A stretch of DNA of 32,136 nt from the NCBI GenBank assembly GCA_017882305.1, contig JADGPU010000034.1:1-32136 (forward strand), written 5' to 3'. This stretch comes from Bacteroidales bacterium. Lineage in GTDB: Bacteria > Bacteroidota > Bacteroidia > Bacteroidales > VadinHA17. Below, piece by piece: positions 16,520 to 25,686 of the stretch. Under the pieces are notes generated by a model, which was not told the DNA's origin, did not search any database, and saw only the letters and a program-made list of their open reading frames with translations. The stretch's first letter is position 1; each line of letters begins with the position of its first letter. The position numbers and the translations under genes are program-made.

Positions 16520-18013
16520 TTACTTTTTGTTTGACTTCACTTTATCGGACTTAATTGGAGCAGTCTTTTTTATTTTCTTTGAGTTCGTTTTTAATTTACC
16601 GGTTGCTCCTTTAGTAACATGTGGTTTCTCTGTTGCAGACACTTTTTCTGAAGATTTTAATGTTTTCTTTATAGTCGGTTTTATATCAGGATTTATTTTG
16701 GCAATTTTCTTAGTTAGTTTTGCAATTTCAATTGACTGCTTTTCGATAACCATATCTTTTTCTATGACCTGAGTGCCAAGTTTAAAGATCTGATCCTGTT
16801 CCGCAGTATCAGGAAATAATTTTTTCAGTCTGATTTCAAAATCACTTAGTACATTCATATAATTCATGAATGCGTCGTATGGTGTTTCATAAGGATTGAA
16901 ATAGGCATGAACTGCACCATCGGAGAAAAACTTAGTTGCCATATAATAAAAATGATCACTCGACTGAAGATATTCCCAGTCTTTTTTTATCAGTTCGTCT
17001 TCACATTTGTTTACTTTCCCTGCAAGGCTATATAATTTATCAAGGGCAGCAACCTGCAACTCATTTCCGAGCCATGCAGTAATATCGCGCTCTTCATCAG
17101 CCCATGAAATGGGTGAAGGGATGCTGATGGAGGATACCGGTTGTAATGTATCGGCAATCTCGGTCGGAGTCATGAACCTGAAAGGTGTTTTCTTTAGAAC
17201 TGCACCAGGCATATGACTCAGAAAATCAAATATCCCGGTCTCTTTCCAGTTGTGTTCTCCGAATGTTTCATAATCGAGAAAGATATTTATAAGTTCGCTT
17301 TTTGGAGCAAGCTTGTTTATCCATGAGGCATACTTTTCAGCTGTTAATGGCCATGCATTCCAGCTTCTGTTTGAAAACCTGAAAGCAATATCATCGCTCA
17401 GCACAAAGTTTCTCAACAGGACTTTCAGACGGGGATTAAGTGAGTTACAATACAGAAAGTTGGGGCTCTTCCACCCAAGGACATGTTTTGCACCCTCAGT
17501 CAATATCGATTTGAACCCCATATCAGCCACCCACGATCCAATGGTGTCAGAATAAATTAATTCAGTATTACGGAATGAAGTAGCTTCAACTCCAAGAAAC
17601 TCCTTCAACATTTCTATATGGTTGTTAACCTGCCGTTCAAATTCACTTCTGCTCCTTAGGGAAACAAGTGAATGAGAGTTGGTCTCAGCAAGAAATTCCA
17701 CCATTCCTGTTTCAGCTAGTTTCCTGAAAGAATCAAGAACTTCAGGAGCATAAAGTCTGAACTGGCTGATTGCCAGCCCTGACAGGGAAAAGGTTACCTT
17801 AAATTTTCCTTTATGTTTCTGGATCAGATCAAGAATAACATTATTAGCAGGCAGATAACATTTCTCTGCCACTTTTCTCATGATGGATTCATTCGAGAAA
17901 TCATCATAATAGTAATGATCATGCCCCAGATCAAAAAACCTGTATCTCTTGAGCCTGAAGGGCTGATGGACCTGAAAATATAAACAAATCGCCTTTTTGC
18001 CTGATACACTCAT
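16520..18013 (-). CDS. GH57-family alpha-amylase/4-alpha-glucanotransferase-like enzyme
   Basis: A 497-residue glycoside hydrolase of family 57. Conserved regions are visible: YFQVHQPFRLKRYRFFD (first region, HQP at 16-18), FLAETNSHSL, SFRNTELIYSD (nucleophile Glu151) and IFLDYETFGEHNW (acid/base Asp247). The family acts on alpha-1,4/1,6 glucans; hydrolysis and transfer cannot be told apart here. After about residue 400 a predicted coiled-coil-like stretch (VIEKDMVIEKQSIEIAKLTK) is followed by a low-complexity Lys/Thr/Ser tail to the C-terminus (KKTLKSSEKVSATEKPHVTK and on), unusual for the enzyme core. No signal peptide, so it works on cytoplasmic glycogen. Starts 3 bases after the GT4 stop, firmly in the operon. 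Confidence 0.92.
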   Translation of the reverse strand: MSVSGKKAICLYFQVHQPFRLKRYRFFDLGHDHYYYDDFSNESIMRKVAEKCYLPANNVILDLIQKHKGKFKVTFSLSGLAISQFRLYAPEVLDSFRKLAETGMVEFLAETNSHSLVSLRSRSEFERQVNNHIEMLKEFLGVEATSFRNTELIYSDTIGSWVADMGFKSILTEGAKHVLGWKSPNFLYCNSLNPRLKVLLRNFVLSDDIAFRFSNRSWNAWPLTAEKYASWINKLAPKSELINIFLDYETFGEHNWKETGIFDFLSHMPGAVLKKTPFRFMTPTEIADTLQPVSSISIPSPISWADEERDITAWLGNELQVAALDKLYSLAGKVNKCEDELIKKDWEYLQSSDHFYYMATKFFSDGAVHAYFNPYETPYDAFMNYMNVLSDFEIRLKKLFPDTAEQDQIFKLGTQVIEKDMVIEKQSIEIAKLTKKIAKINPDIKPTIKKTLKSSEKVSATEKPHVTKGATGKLKTNSKKIKKTAPIKSDKVKSNKK

Positions 18014-18016
18014 ATC

Positions 18017-19315
18017 TTAATACATTTTATTGTCAATAACTCTGTAATAAATATCACGTACATGTCTGGCTGAGTTATCCCATTTAAGCCGGATAACTTC
18101 TTCTTTCCCATTTCTGATAAACATGTTGGACAGGGCAGGATAGTTAAGGATACCATATATGGCGTCAGCCATTGCATCTATATCCCAAAAATCCGTTTTC
18201 ACAGCGTGTGTAAGTATTTCAGCCACTCCCGACTGTTTACTTATAATTACGGGTACGTTTGACTGCATAGCCTCGAGAGGTGAGATTCCAAACGGTTCTG
18301 ATACCGAAGGCATAATGTAAACATCGCTCATGTCAAGCATCGTAAAAACATCAGCCCCTTTTAGAAAACCGGTAAAATGGAAACGGTCAGTTATTTTCAG
18401 CGCTGCAGTTCTTCGCATCATCCTTTCCATCATATCCCCAGATCCCGCCATAACAAATCTTACATTGTCCATCACCTGCAAAACCTTGTAAGCTGCTTCG
18501 ATAAAGTATTCAGGGCCCTTCTGCATGGTTATCCGACCAAGAAATGTGACCACCTTTTCATCAAAACCTTTTTTAATGATACAGTCTTCGACAATCTTTA
18601 AAGGTTCAACTGCATTATATACGGTTTCAACCTTGTCAGGATTAATATTGTATTTGTTTATAACTATGTCTCTGGTCAGATTGCTGACAGTAATGATTTT
18701 AGACGCAGCATCCATCCCATTTTTCTCAACGCGGTAGACATCGGGATTCACACTCCCTCCGCTACGGTCAAAGTCAGTAGCATGTACATGGATGACAAGG
18801 GGTTTCCCCGATACTTCCATGGCGGCAATCCCGGCAGGGTAGGCAAGCCAGTCATGGGCATGGATGATATCAAACTCATTTTCATCAGCTATCACCGAGG
18901 CTACTACGGAATACTTGTATATTTCATCCATGAGGTTGGTGTCGTACCTTCCTGAAAAATCTACTTTGCCATAATTGTTTGTCTTGACATAAAAGTTATA
19001 ACCCGAGACTTCAGAATTGACCATTTTCCAAAAATCTTCAGGGTCGGTATAAGGCACAATTTTTGATGATACTTCAATTCTTTCAATTGGGCGCTTGAAT
19101 CCTTTATAAAAAACCTGTTTGAATGCTACCGGTATCTGGTTTGCACCGACCAGCCGTACCATACTCTGATCTTCATCGCCCCATGCCTTGGGAACAACAA
19201 AGATCACTTCCAGATCATCGAGCGTTGCCATACCTTTTGTCAGGCCATAGCTGGCAGTGCCTAATCCACCTGAGATATGAGGCGGAAATTCCCATCCGAA
19301 CATTAACACTCGCAT
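18017..19315 (-). CDS. GT4-family glycosyltransferase (glycogen synthase-like)
   Basis: A 432-residue GT-B fold enzyme. The N-terminus, MRVLMFGWEFPPHISGGLGT, has the GGLG donor loop, followed by IHAHDWLAYPAGI. The C-terminal half has VTFLGRITMQKGPEYFIEA and the E-x7-E motif in SEPFGISPLEAM. The order resembles GT4/GT5 synthases, but the glycogen-synthase KTGGL hallmark of GT5 is absent. It lies between the debranching enzyme (12 bases upstream) and GH57 (3 bases downstream), so a role in making or priming alpha-glucan, for example with a nucleotide sugar or maltose 1-phosphate as product, is reasonable but not shown. No membrane segment. Other possibilities are trehalose or sucrose-type transfer. 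Confidence 0.88.
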   Translation of the reverse strand: MRVLMFGWEFPPHISGGLGTASYGLTKGMATLDDLEVIFVVPKAWGDEDQSMVRLVGANQIPVAFKQVFYKGFKRPIERIEVSSKIVPYTDPEDFWKMVNSEVSGYNFYVKTNNYGKVDFSGRYDTNLMDEIYKYSVVASVIADENEFDIIHAHDWLAYPAGIAAMEVSGKPLVIHVHATDFDRSGGSVNPDVYRVEKNGMDAASKIITVSNLTRDIVINKYNINPDKVETVYNAVEPLKIVEDCIIKKGFDEKVVTFLGRITMQKGPEYFIEAAYKVLQVMDNVRFVMAGSGDMMERMMRRTAALKITDRFHFTGFLKGADVFTMLDMSDVYIMPSVSEPFGISPLEAMQSNVPVIISKQSGVAEILTHAVKTDFWDIDAMADAIYGILNYPALSNMFIRNGKEEVIRLKWDNSARHVRDIYYRVIDNKMY

Positions 19316-19327
19316 ATCCTACCTCTG

Positions 19328-21277
19328 TTATTGATTTGCAAATTTTGTTTCAAGTAAGTTTATAATCCTCAGAACTTCACCAACGCTCCAGGCTTGTGAA
19401 ATAGCTCCCTTGGGTGAATGAGGAGGATCGCCGTCATAAATCTCGGAAATAGTGCTAATTCCGTGTTCGCTCATTACAGCTTCAAGACCATAAATCAATT
19501 TTTTTACTTTCTGTACTCCCTGTTGCCCATATACTTTAAGCCATCCTTCACAGAAAGGGCCGTAGAGCCATGGCCATACTGTACCTTGATGATATGCATT
19601 GTCTCTTTCTTCCTGATTTCCTTCACATACACCCTGATACAACTTATTTCTAGGTGAAAGAGTTCTTAATCCTCTTACAGTAACAAGGTCTCTATCCGCT
19701 ACATCAAGTACCTTTTTCATCTGATCCTTATCAAGCATTGAGTATGCCAGCGAAACAGCTATTACCATATTAGGTCTGATAAAAAGATTCTTACCCTCGT
19801 CATCATTAACATAATCAGCCAGATAGCCTATTTTTTCGTCCCAGAATATATCAAGAAATGATTTCTTAATCAGGTCGGGTAACTTTTCATATCCCTTTAT
19901 AAACTTTTTATCATTTTCATTTGCCGCCATCTCAAGTGAAAAGCAGATGGCATTATACCAGAGAGCATTGATCTCTACATCATAACCTCTCCTTGGTGTT
20001 ACTGGAATACCATTTACTACAGCATCCATCCAGGTAAGAGCTTTCCCCGGCGCATCGGCGTAAATAAGACCATTTTCTCTCATGTGAATATTAAACGCAG
20101 TACCATTTTTAAATGCATTCAAGATTGATATTGCTGCTTCCCCATATCTTTCCCATCCATCGGTGCCGCCATGTTCAATATATTGTTGAACAGCCCAGAA
20201 AAACCAAAGTGGGGCATCAACAGAATTAAATGCCAGGGCATTTCCAAGACCCATATTTGGAAACAATCCATCCTTCATTTTGTTGATCTGTGTATCCAGA
20301 ACCTCCCTGTAGAGTATCAGTCTGTGTCGTGCTAAAGCTAACCCGGGAAGTGAAATAAAAGTATCCCTGCCCCATGCACCAAACCATGGATAACCTGCTA
20401 TAATAAGAGTTTTCCCTCCTCTTTTTTCAACGAATTGCTGGGCAGCATTTCTTAAACAATTAATAAAGCTATCTCTAGGTATTTTGCCTGAGAGATCCTT
20501 TGTAAACTTCTGCTTAAGTCCTGAGGTTTTTTCCTCTTTTGTTGAAGCAGATAAAACAATAATGTCACCTTTTTTTGCTTTAAGCTCAAAAAAACCGGGA
20601 GTAAATAAATCCTCTGAATAATCATAACCCCGTTTTTGCTCTTCAGGATATTCTACTCCTAAATACCAGTCAGGATTATGAATAAATTCAATATTTGTAG
20701 AAAACTGAATATTCAATGAAGGAAATCCTTCATACATTTTTGATTTGATACCGTTTTCAATGAAGTGAACCTTTGTATTTGCAGCCATGTTGGCATGCGT
20801 CAACTGGTGAATATTCCGGAACGCGAGAAACGGGCGGAACTGCAGTTTCATCGTTTCCGATGCTTCAAGGATTGAAAACCTCATAAGAAGCTGTTCTTCA
20901 TAATGAACCAGCAGTCGTTCCTGTTTAAGGATTACACCACCAACCCTGTAAATTCTTGAAGGAATGTTATCAATGTCATAGTCCTCAACATATTTATGAC
21001 CCTTCGGACTAAAATAATCTCCCTTATATTTTCTTATACCAGTGTTAAAACTCTTGTCTTTATTTACAACTGTAACATCAAGGGAAGAAAAAAGCACAAA
21101 CCTTTCACCTCCAAGCTCATCTACCGGACATATGAGCAATCCATGATATTTCCGCGTATTACAGCCAACAAGGGTAGTTGAAGAATAAGACCCTGCCCTG
21201 TTTGTTCTAATCATCTCCCTTCCCAGTGAATATTCAAGATTTACAACCTGAGCCTTATCGAACTTAATGTAACTCAT
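19328..21277 (-). CDS. Glycogen debranching enzyme (GH133 amylo-alpha-1,6-glucosidase type)
   Basis: A 649-residue enzyme of the archaeal/bacterial GDE type. The N-terminal GDE_N domain opens with LEYSLGREMIRTNRAGSYSS and TRKYHGLLICPV. The C-terminal (alpha/alpha)6 barrel has GYPWFGAWGRDTFISLPGL, carrying the Asp expected as a catalytic acid, and GNQEERDNAYHQGTVWPWLY with the conserved Glu. It removes alpha-1,6 branch points so that the phosphorylase can continue. No signal peptide. First gene of the four-gene glycogen operon; the 181-base gap to the divergent TlpA-like gene must hold the operon promoter, but I could not find a convincing -7 box there. Confidence 0.95.
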   Translation of the reverse strand: MSYIKFDKAQVVNLEYSLGREMIRTNRAGSYSSTTLVGCNTRKYHGLLICPVDELGGERFVLFSSLDVTVVNKDKSFNTGIRKYKGDYFSPKGHKYVEDYDIDNIPSRIYRVGGVILKQERLLVHYEEQLLMRFSILEASETMKLQFRPFLAFRNIHQLTHANMAANTKVHFIENGIKSKMYEGFPSLNIQFSTNIEFIHNPDWYLGVEYPEEQKRGYDYSEDLFTPGFFELKAKKGDIIVLSASTKEEKTSGLKQKFTKDLSGKIPRDSFINCLRNAAQQFVEKRGGKTLIIAGYPWFGAWGRDTFISLPGLALARHRLILYREVLDTQINKMKDGLFPNMGLGNALAFNSVDAPLWFFWAVQQYIEHGGTDGWERYGEAAISILNAFKNGTAFNIHMRENGLIYADAPGKALTWMDAVVNGIPVTPRRGYDVEINALWYNAICFSLEMAANENDKKFIKGYEKLPDLIKKSFLDIFWDEKIGYLADYVNDDEGKNLFIRPNMVIAVSLAYSMLDKDQMKKVLDVADRDLVTVRGLRTLSPRNKLYQGVCEGNQEERDNAYHQGTVWPWLYGPFCEGWLKVYGQQGVQKVKKLIYGLEAVMSEHGISTISEIYDGDPPHSPKGAISQAWSVGEVLRIINLLETKFANQ

Positions 21278-21387
21278 ATAATTACAGTTTGTATAACATA
21301 TAAAAAGCTATCTAAGATACCAATAAAAAATGAACCCTGCAAACCGGGATTATCTCGCGGGGAAATTAATAAAATTTCTTAAAAGTA

Positions 21388-21415
21388 TTGCCGGATTAAA
21401 AAAAGAATAACTTTG
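21388..21415 (+). promoter_or_regulatory. Promoter of the TlpA-like lipoprotein pair
   Basis: TTG at 21388-21390, 17 bases, then TAACTTTG at 21408-21415, which fits TAnnTTTG. It lies 43 bases before the ATG at 21459, inside the gap between the divergent debranching and TlpA-like genes. Confidence 0.55.
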
Positions 21416-21458
21416 CATTTCAATATTTGAAAATAATTATTAATTAACATTTTACTTG

Positions 21459-22622
21459 ATGAATAAGAAGCTTTTTCTCTACCTGTTTATTGTATTGCTT
21501 TTTGCCGGTTGCAAAAATAACATTGTCAGAATTTCAGGTACAATTGTGAATCCTGTTAGCGGGGCATATATTTATCTTGATGAACTGAAATCAAACGAAC
21601 TGAAACCTGTTGATTCAATAAAGGTTTCTGCTGACGGTATATTTAATTTCAGGAGAGAAATCAAACAGCCCTCCTTCTATCTCCTCAAAAGTACAGATAA
21701 TAACTTTCTTACTATGCTTGTTGAACCTGGAGAAAAGATCACACTGAAAGCGCATTGCGATTCATTGAATTATCCGATATCCTTAAAGGGATCAAAAGGA
21801 ACTGAATCGATGGCTGAATATAACAAAACACTTCAGGTAACAATAAAAAAACTGACAGGTTTAAGCAACATTTATTCGCAGAATGTGGATAAAACTGAGT
21901 TACCCAAAGTGATTGAAGCTCTCGACAGTCTGGCACAGATTTACCTGGGTGAGATTAACACCTATACAAAAAAATATATTGATGATAATCTCACATCGCT
22001 CGTCAGCCTTGTTGCACTCTATCAGCAGGTTGCACCTAGTGTATATGTCCTGAATCCCACAAAAGATATGAGTTATTTTGAAAAGGTTGACTCATCGATG
22101 TTTAGCCTTTATCCTGACTATGAGCCTGTTATTTCACTTCATGAACAAGTGAAAGAGCTGGTGGCTAAGATGAAAGGGGAAACAAGCGCTGGTCCGGCAT
22201 CAACATCCGGTACCGAGGCTCCTGAAATATCCCTTCCTACACCAGCCGGAGATACGATTAAATTATCTTCTACCAGGGGATCTGTAGTTCTGCTGGATTT
22301 CTGGGCATCATGGTGTGCTCCATGCAGAAAAGAGAATCCAAACCTGTTAAATGTCTACAGCATCTATCATAAAAGAGGGTTTCAGATTTACCAGGTATCG
22401 CTTGACAAAACCAAAGACGCCTGGATGAAAGGTATTCAGGATGATCACCTGGAGAAATGGATACATGTGAGCGACATTCAATACTGGAATTCTATAGTTG
22501 TTCCGCTCTATAAAATTGAATCAATACCCTGTAATTATCTTCTTGATAAGGAAGGGCGCATAATTGCATCAAACCTCAGAGGGGAAAAATTGCAGCTTAA
22601 ACTCGCTGAATTATTTAAATAA
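21459..22622 (+). CDS. TlpA-like thioredoxin-fold lipoprotein with intact CxxC
   Basis: 387 residues from the ATG at 21459; a TTG one codon upstream is possible but adds nothing. The signal NKKLFLYLFIVLLFAGC marks an envelope lipoprotein. Residues ~22-120 form a beta-rich DUF4369-like domain (ISGTIVNPVSGAYIYLDEL), then a helical linker. The C-terminal thioredoxin domain begins near EISLPTPAGDTIKLSS and has the active site WASWCAPCRKE (Cys286, Cys289) plus the cis-Pro region IESIPCNYLLD. Such proteins reduce or shuffle disulfides in the periplasm or assist cytochrome c maturation; the partner is unknown. First of a tandem pair. Confidence 0.92.
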   Translation: MNKKLFLYLFIVLLFAGCKNNIVRISGTIVNPVSGAYIYLDELKSNELKPVDSIKVSADGIFNFRREIKQPSFYLLKSTDNNFLTMLVEPGEKITLKAHCDSLNYPISLKGSKGTESMAEYNKTLQVTIKKLTGLSNIYSQNVDKTELPKVIEALDSLAQIYLGEINTYTKKYIDDNLTSLVSLVALYQQVAPSVYVLNPTKDMSYFEKVDSSMFSLYPDYEPVISLHEQVKELVAKMKGETSAGPASTSGTEAPEISLPTPAGDTIKLSSTRGSVVLLDFWASWCAPCRKENPNLLNVYSIYHKRGFQIYQVSLDKTKDAWMKGIQDDHLEKWIHVSDIQYWNSIVVPLYKIESIPCNYLLDKEGRIIASNLRGEKLQLKLAELFK

Positions 22623-22657
22623 TTAGCTGAAAACAAAAACTGGAAATCCGATATTTA

Positions 22658-23818
22658 ATGAAACGAATATTATTTCTGCTGGCTCTTGCTCTTATTTTTT
22701 CAGGATGCAATAACAAGGGCAAATTCGCTGTTAACGGAGTTATTAAAGATTCTAAAGAGAAATATATCTATCTCAACAGGCTGGACGTCGACACTCCTGT
22801 GCTGATCGACTCTGCAAAAATCAACAGGAAAGGTTCATTCTACTTTAGTGTAAAGGCAACAGGAGCCGATTTTTACCAGCTCGGCTTTTCATCAACAAAT
22901 TTCATAACATTATTAGCTGAACGAGGGGAAAAGATAAATCTGCTGTTTAACGGGAAAAACCTGTTTGAAAACTATAAGGTCGGCGGATCTGCGGGATCGG
23001 TTAAGCTACAGGTACTTGATCTTACTCTGGCTGATACAAAAAGAAAACTTGATTCTCTGAGTACCATATACACTAAGGCGTCCCAAGAGACAGGATTTGA
23101 TGTCAAAGGCCCTTTGCTTGAAGCTGAGTTTAATGCTTTAATAAAAACACAACGCAAAAAGAATATTGAATTCATACTTAATAACTTAAACTCACTGGCT
23201 TCAATTAAAGCGCTTTACCAGAGGATCAATCCTGAAACATACGTTCTTTACGACCAGCACGATCTCCAGTATCTGAAAATAGTAACCGATTCGCTCACCC
23301 GTCGTTATCCAAATTCAAAACAGGTGCAAGCCCTGGCAAGAGATTTTGAAAAAGAGATGAATCAGATGTATCTTTCTCAGATTGAGCAGATAAGCAAAAA
23401 CCTGCCAAAAACAGCACTTGATCCTGATTTAAAAAATATCGCTGGCAACAGGATTGCACTCTCCTCACTTAAAGGTAAATATGTACTTCTCACATTCTGG
23501 TCGGTTCAATCAAGAGATTGTATCGAAGAGAACCTTCAACTGAAAGAGTTTTACAAACTTTACAATAAAAAAGGATTTGAGATATATCAGATTAATCTCG
23601 ATGAAAATGAATCTGACTGGATAAAAGCTGTCAGATACGATGAGTTGCCATGGATAAGTACAAGGGAAGATGATCCCAAAAACCCTAAAAATGCAGTACT
23701 ATTCAATGTGAAGACTCTCCCTGCCAATTACCTGTTTAATAAAGAAAGTATGATTGTTGCATCGAACATTCATGGAAGGCCTCTCCAATTGAAACTCGAG
23801 CAGTTATTTAACAAATAG
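22658..23818 (+). CDS. TlpA-like lipoprotein, paralogue with degenerate active site
   Basis: A 386-residue paralogue of the gene before it, 35 bases downstream. It has a lipoprotein signal (MKRILFLLALALIFSGC), a DUF4369-like domain (FAVNGVIKDSKEKYIYLNRL), and a thioredoxin-like C-terminus aligned along its length (GKYVLLTFWS, YNKKGFEIYQINLDENESDW, LPANYLFNKE). At the active site, however, the WASWCAPC of the first copy is WSVQSRDC: Ser285 replaces the first Cys and only Cys288 remains. It therefore cannot form the usual intramolecular disulfide; it may act as a glutaredoxin/peroxiredoxin-like monothiol, as a chaperone, or as a partner of the first protein. Its TAG stop is in phase with the next gene. 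Confidence 0.9.
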   Translation: MKRILFLLALALIFSGCNNKGKFAVNGVIKDSKEKYIYLNRLDVDTPVLIDSAKINRKGSFYFSVKATGADFYQLGFSSTNFITLLAERGEKINLLFNGKNLFENYKVGGSAGSVKLQVLDLTLADTKRKLDSLSTIYTKASQETGFDVKGPLLEAEFNALIKTQRKKNIEFILNNLNSLASIKALYQRINPETYVLYDQHDLQYLKIVTDSLTRRYPNSKQVQALARDFEKEMNQMYLSQIEQISKNLPKTALDPDLKNIAGNRIALSSLKGKYVLLTFWSVQSRDCIEENLQLKEFYKLYNKKGFEIYQINLDENESDWIKAVRYDELPWISTREDDPKNPKNAVLFNVKTLPANYLFNKESMIVASNIHGRPLQLKLEQLFNK

Positions 23819-23827
23819 ACCTGCACC

Positions 23828-24574
23828 TTGACAGAAACAGGAAAAATATATTTTGCTTCTGATTTTCACCTCGGATTGCCAACAGGATCACCTCCCGTAG
23901 AAAGGGAAAAGAAGGTAGTCAGCTGGTTAAACTCGGTTGCTCATGATGCAAAAGAGATTTTCCTTCTTGGAGATATCTTCGATTTCTGGTGGGAATATGC
24001 GCTTGTAGTTCCACGGGGATTTACAAGGTTTCTGGGAACAGTTTCTGAAATAACAGATTCCGGTATCCCTGTTCATTTTTTTACAGGAAACCACGATATG
24101 TGGGTCGGCGATTATCTTTCAGGTGAATGTGGGATGACTATTCATACAACCCCGTTTACTACTTTATTTGACGGAAAAAAGTTTCACCTTGCACATGGTG
24201 AAGGATTAGGAACAAAAAACAGAGGTTATAAGATTCTTCTTTCCATCTTCAGGAACAGACCGTTACAGGCTATGTATTCAGCCCTCCATCCATCAATTGG
24301 CATTGGCATCGGACACAGGTGGTCTCTGAATTCGCGGCTCGGAAAAGGTATTACAGAAGAGTTTCTTGGTGAGGATAATGAGGATCTGATAAGGTATGCC
24401 AGATCGGTTCTTGAAAATGACAATATTGATTATTTTATTTTTGGCCACAGGCATCTGGCAATGACCTGCAAACTGCAACCGGAAACAGAAATTGTATTTC
24501 TCGGAGACTGGATAAAAAACGGCAGCTATGCTTCTTGGGATGGGAATACGCTTACCTTCAAAATATTGATTTAA
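23828..24574 (+). CDS. lpxH: UDP-2,3-diacylglucosamine diphosphatase-like metallophosphoesterase
   Basis: A 248-residue calcineurin-like phosphoesterase of the LpxH type. LpxH makes lipid X from UDP-2,3-diacylglucosamine at the inner membrane in lipid A synthesis. Metal motifs are in the expected order: YFASDFHLGLP (DxH), LLGDIFDFWWE (GDxxD), FTGNHDMW (GNHD), LAHGEGLG and FGHRHLA. The start is a TTG: the preceding gene's TAG lies in the same frame four codons before, leaving no other option close by. The stop overlaps that of the convergent SiaB-like gene at 24571-24574. The neighbouring genes are not lipid A genes, so the assignment rests on motifs and length. Confidence 0.9.
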   Translation: MTETGKIYFASDFHLGLPTGSPPVEREKKVVSWLNSVAHDAKEIFLLGDIFDFWWEYALVVPRGFTRFLGTVSEITDSGIPVHFFTGNHDMWVGDYLSGECGMTIHTTPFTTLFDGKKFHLAHGEGLGTKNRGYKILLSIFRNRPLQAMYSALHPSIGIGIGHRWSLNSRLGKGITEEFLGEDNEDLIRYARSVLENDNIDYFIFGHRHLAMTCKLQPETEIVFLGDWIKNGSYASWDGNTLTFKILI

Positions 24575-25686
24575 TTATAACTGCCTTCAACCTTTACAGT
24601 CAAAACATAATAGGAATAGAGTTCATTGATTTGTTCAAACTGGTATACTAATTTACTTCCTGATTTCCTTGCCATATCAATCAAGCCCATGTTCCCTGTG
24701 CTGTTTGAACTGATTTTCTGCCCGGAAAGCGATTTTCTGAAAAGTTCTTTAAGGCCTACTTTATCAAACTTATTTATGATATCGAGCTTCCCCTTAAGAT
24801 CCTCTACATTTTCATTAAGAATCAGATTACCTGTCGTCAGAGAATAGACATCATCCTCCAGTCTGATCATTGCTACCGGCATCCCGAATTTTTCTTCGGG
24901 CTCCCTTCCAGGACTATATTTAGCCACGTTCTCAAGTATCTCAACAAGTACGCTGAAAATCCTTCTTCTGAGATTTAATTCAATATCTTCTTCAGCAAGT
25001 TTTGTTTCAGTGAAAGTGAGAACTTCTTTCTCCACATCTGTGGATATATGCCCCGACCAGATAAGATAAACATTGTTTTCAGCCATAATTCTTTCAAGCT
25101 GGGAAATAGCTTTCCCATGAAAAGGCCGTTCATTTTCTCCGAAATGTATCCCGACTCCGATGGAATTAACTGTCTTGCTCAAAATAAAATAAGAAAATTC
25201 CTCATCCAGGGGAACAAAATCATAATCGAGCTTATTACCGGTTCTTTTTGCCATCTCTATCAGGCCAAGTCCTGCACCCCCTTTATTACTGAATTCAGCA
25301 GTACTAAGCATCTGTCTGTAGACATTTCTTATTTCATTGGTCTGAAGATTATTAATCTCATCCAATTTATTTTTTAGTGTATTAATACTTGCAGATGGAA
25401 GAACATTACCGGTAGTTACCGTATAACCATTACCTGTTTTAGAGTAAACGACCAGTGACATATCCGCATGCTGATTCTGATCACTATGTCTCGAGACATT
25501 CTGAAGACTCTCAAGTACGAACATAAAAAGTCGTTTCCTTCCGACAAATCCAAAGTCCGAATTCTCCATCTCTTTTTCGAGAAGCATCAGGAGGGGTATG
25601 GAATTCTCATTTGTTACAATGCCTCTGTAGACAAACATCAGACGTTCTTTCATCATTTTATCACGAATTCGACGGGTAAGATCCAT
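24571..25686 (-). CDS. Tandem two-domain SiaB-like (DUF6272) protein, GHKL kinase relative
   Basis: A 371-residue protein made of two similar halves, about 190 residues apart. Each half has an N-box-like helix (VLESLQNVSRHS near 57-67; LVEILENVAKYS near 247-258), a VTTGN/LTTGN strand, and a glycine loop (KGGAGLGLIEMAKRTGNKL near 135-152; STGNMGLIDMARKSGSKL near 329-346). These are the ATP-lid features of the SiaB-family kinases, normally single-domain proteins of about 180 residues that phosphorylate an anti-anti-sigma-like partner (SiaC) and control surface growth. The first half keeps GxGLG; the second reads GNMGL, so it may be regulatory. No SiaC-like or SiaA-like partner is present in the window. 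Confidence 0.8.
   Translation of the reverse strand: MDLTRRIRDKMMKERLMFVYRGIVTNENSIPLLMLLEKEMENSDFGFVGRKRLFMFVLESLQNVSRHSDQNQHADMSLVVYSKTGNGYTVTTGNVLPSASINTLKNKLDEINNLQTNEIRNVYRQMLSTAEFSNKGGAGLGLIEMAKRTGNKLDYDFVPLDEEFSYFILSKTVNSIGVGIHFGENERPFHGKAISQLERIMAENNVYLIWSGHISTDVEKEVLTFTETKLAEEDIELNLRRRIFSVLVEILENVAKYSPGREPEEKFGMPVAMIRLEDDVYSLTTGNLILNENVEDLKGKLDIINKFDKVGLKELFRKSLSGQKISSNSTGNMGLIDMARKSGSKLVYQFEQINELYSYYVLTVKVEGSYN

Noticed and set aside
21278-21458. Convincing promoter for the four-gene glycogen operon on the minus strand
   Set aside because: Only partial matches (such as TATCTTAG) were found, so I did not annotate one.
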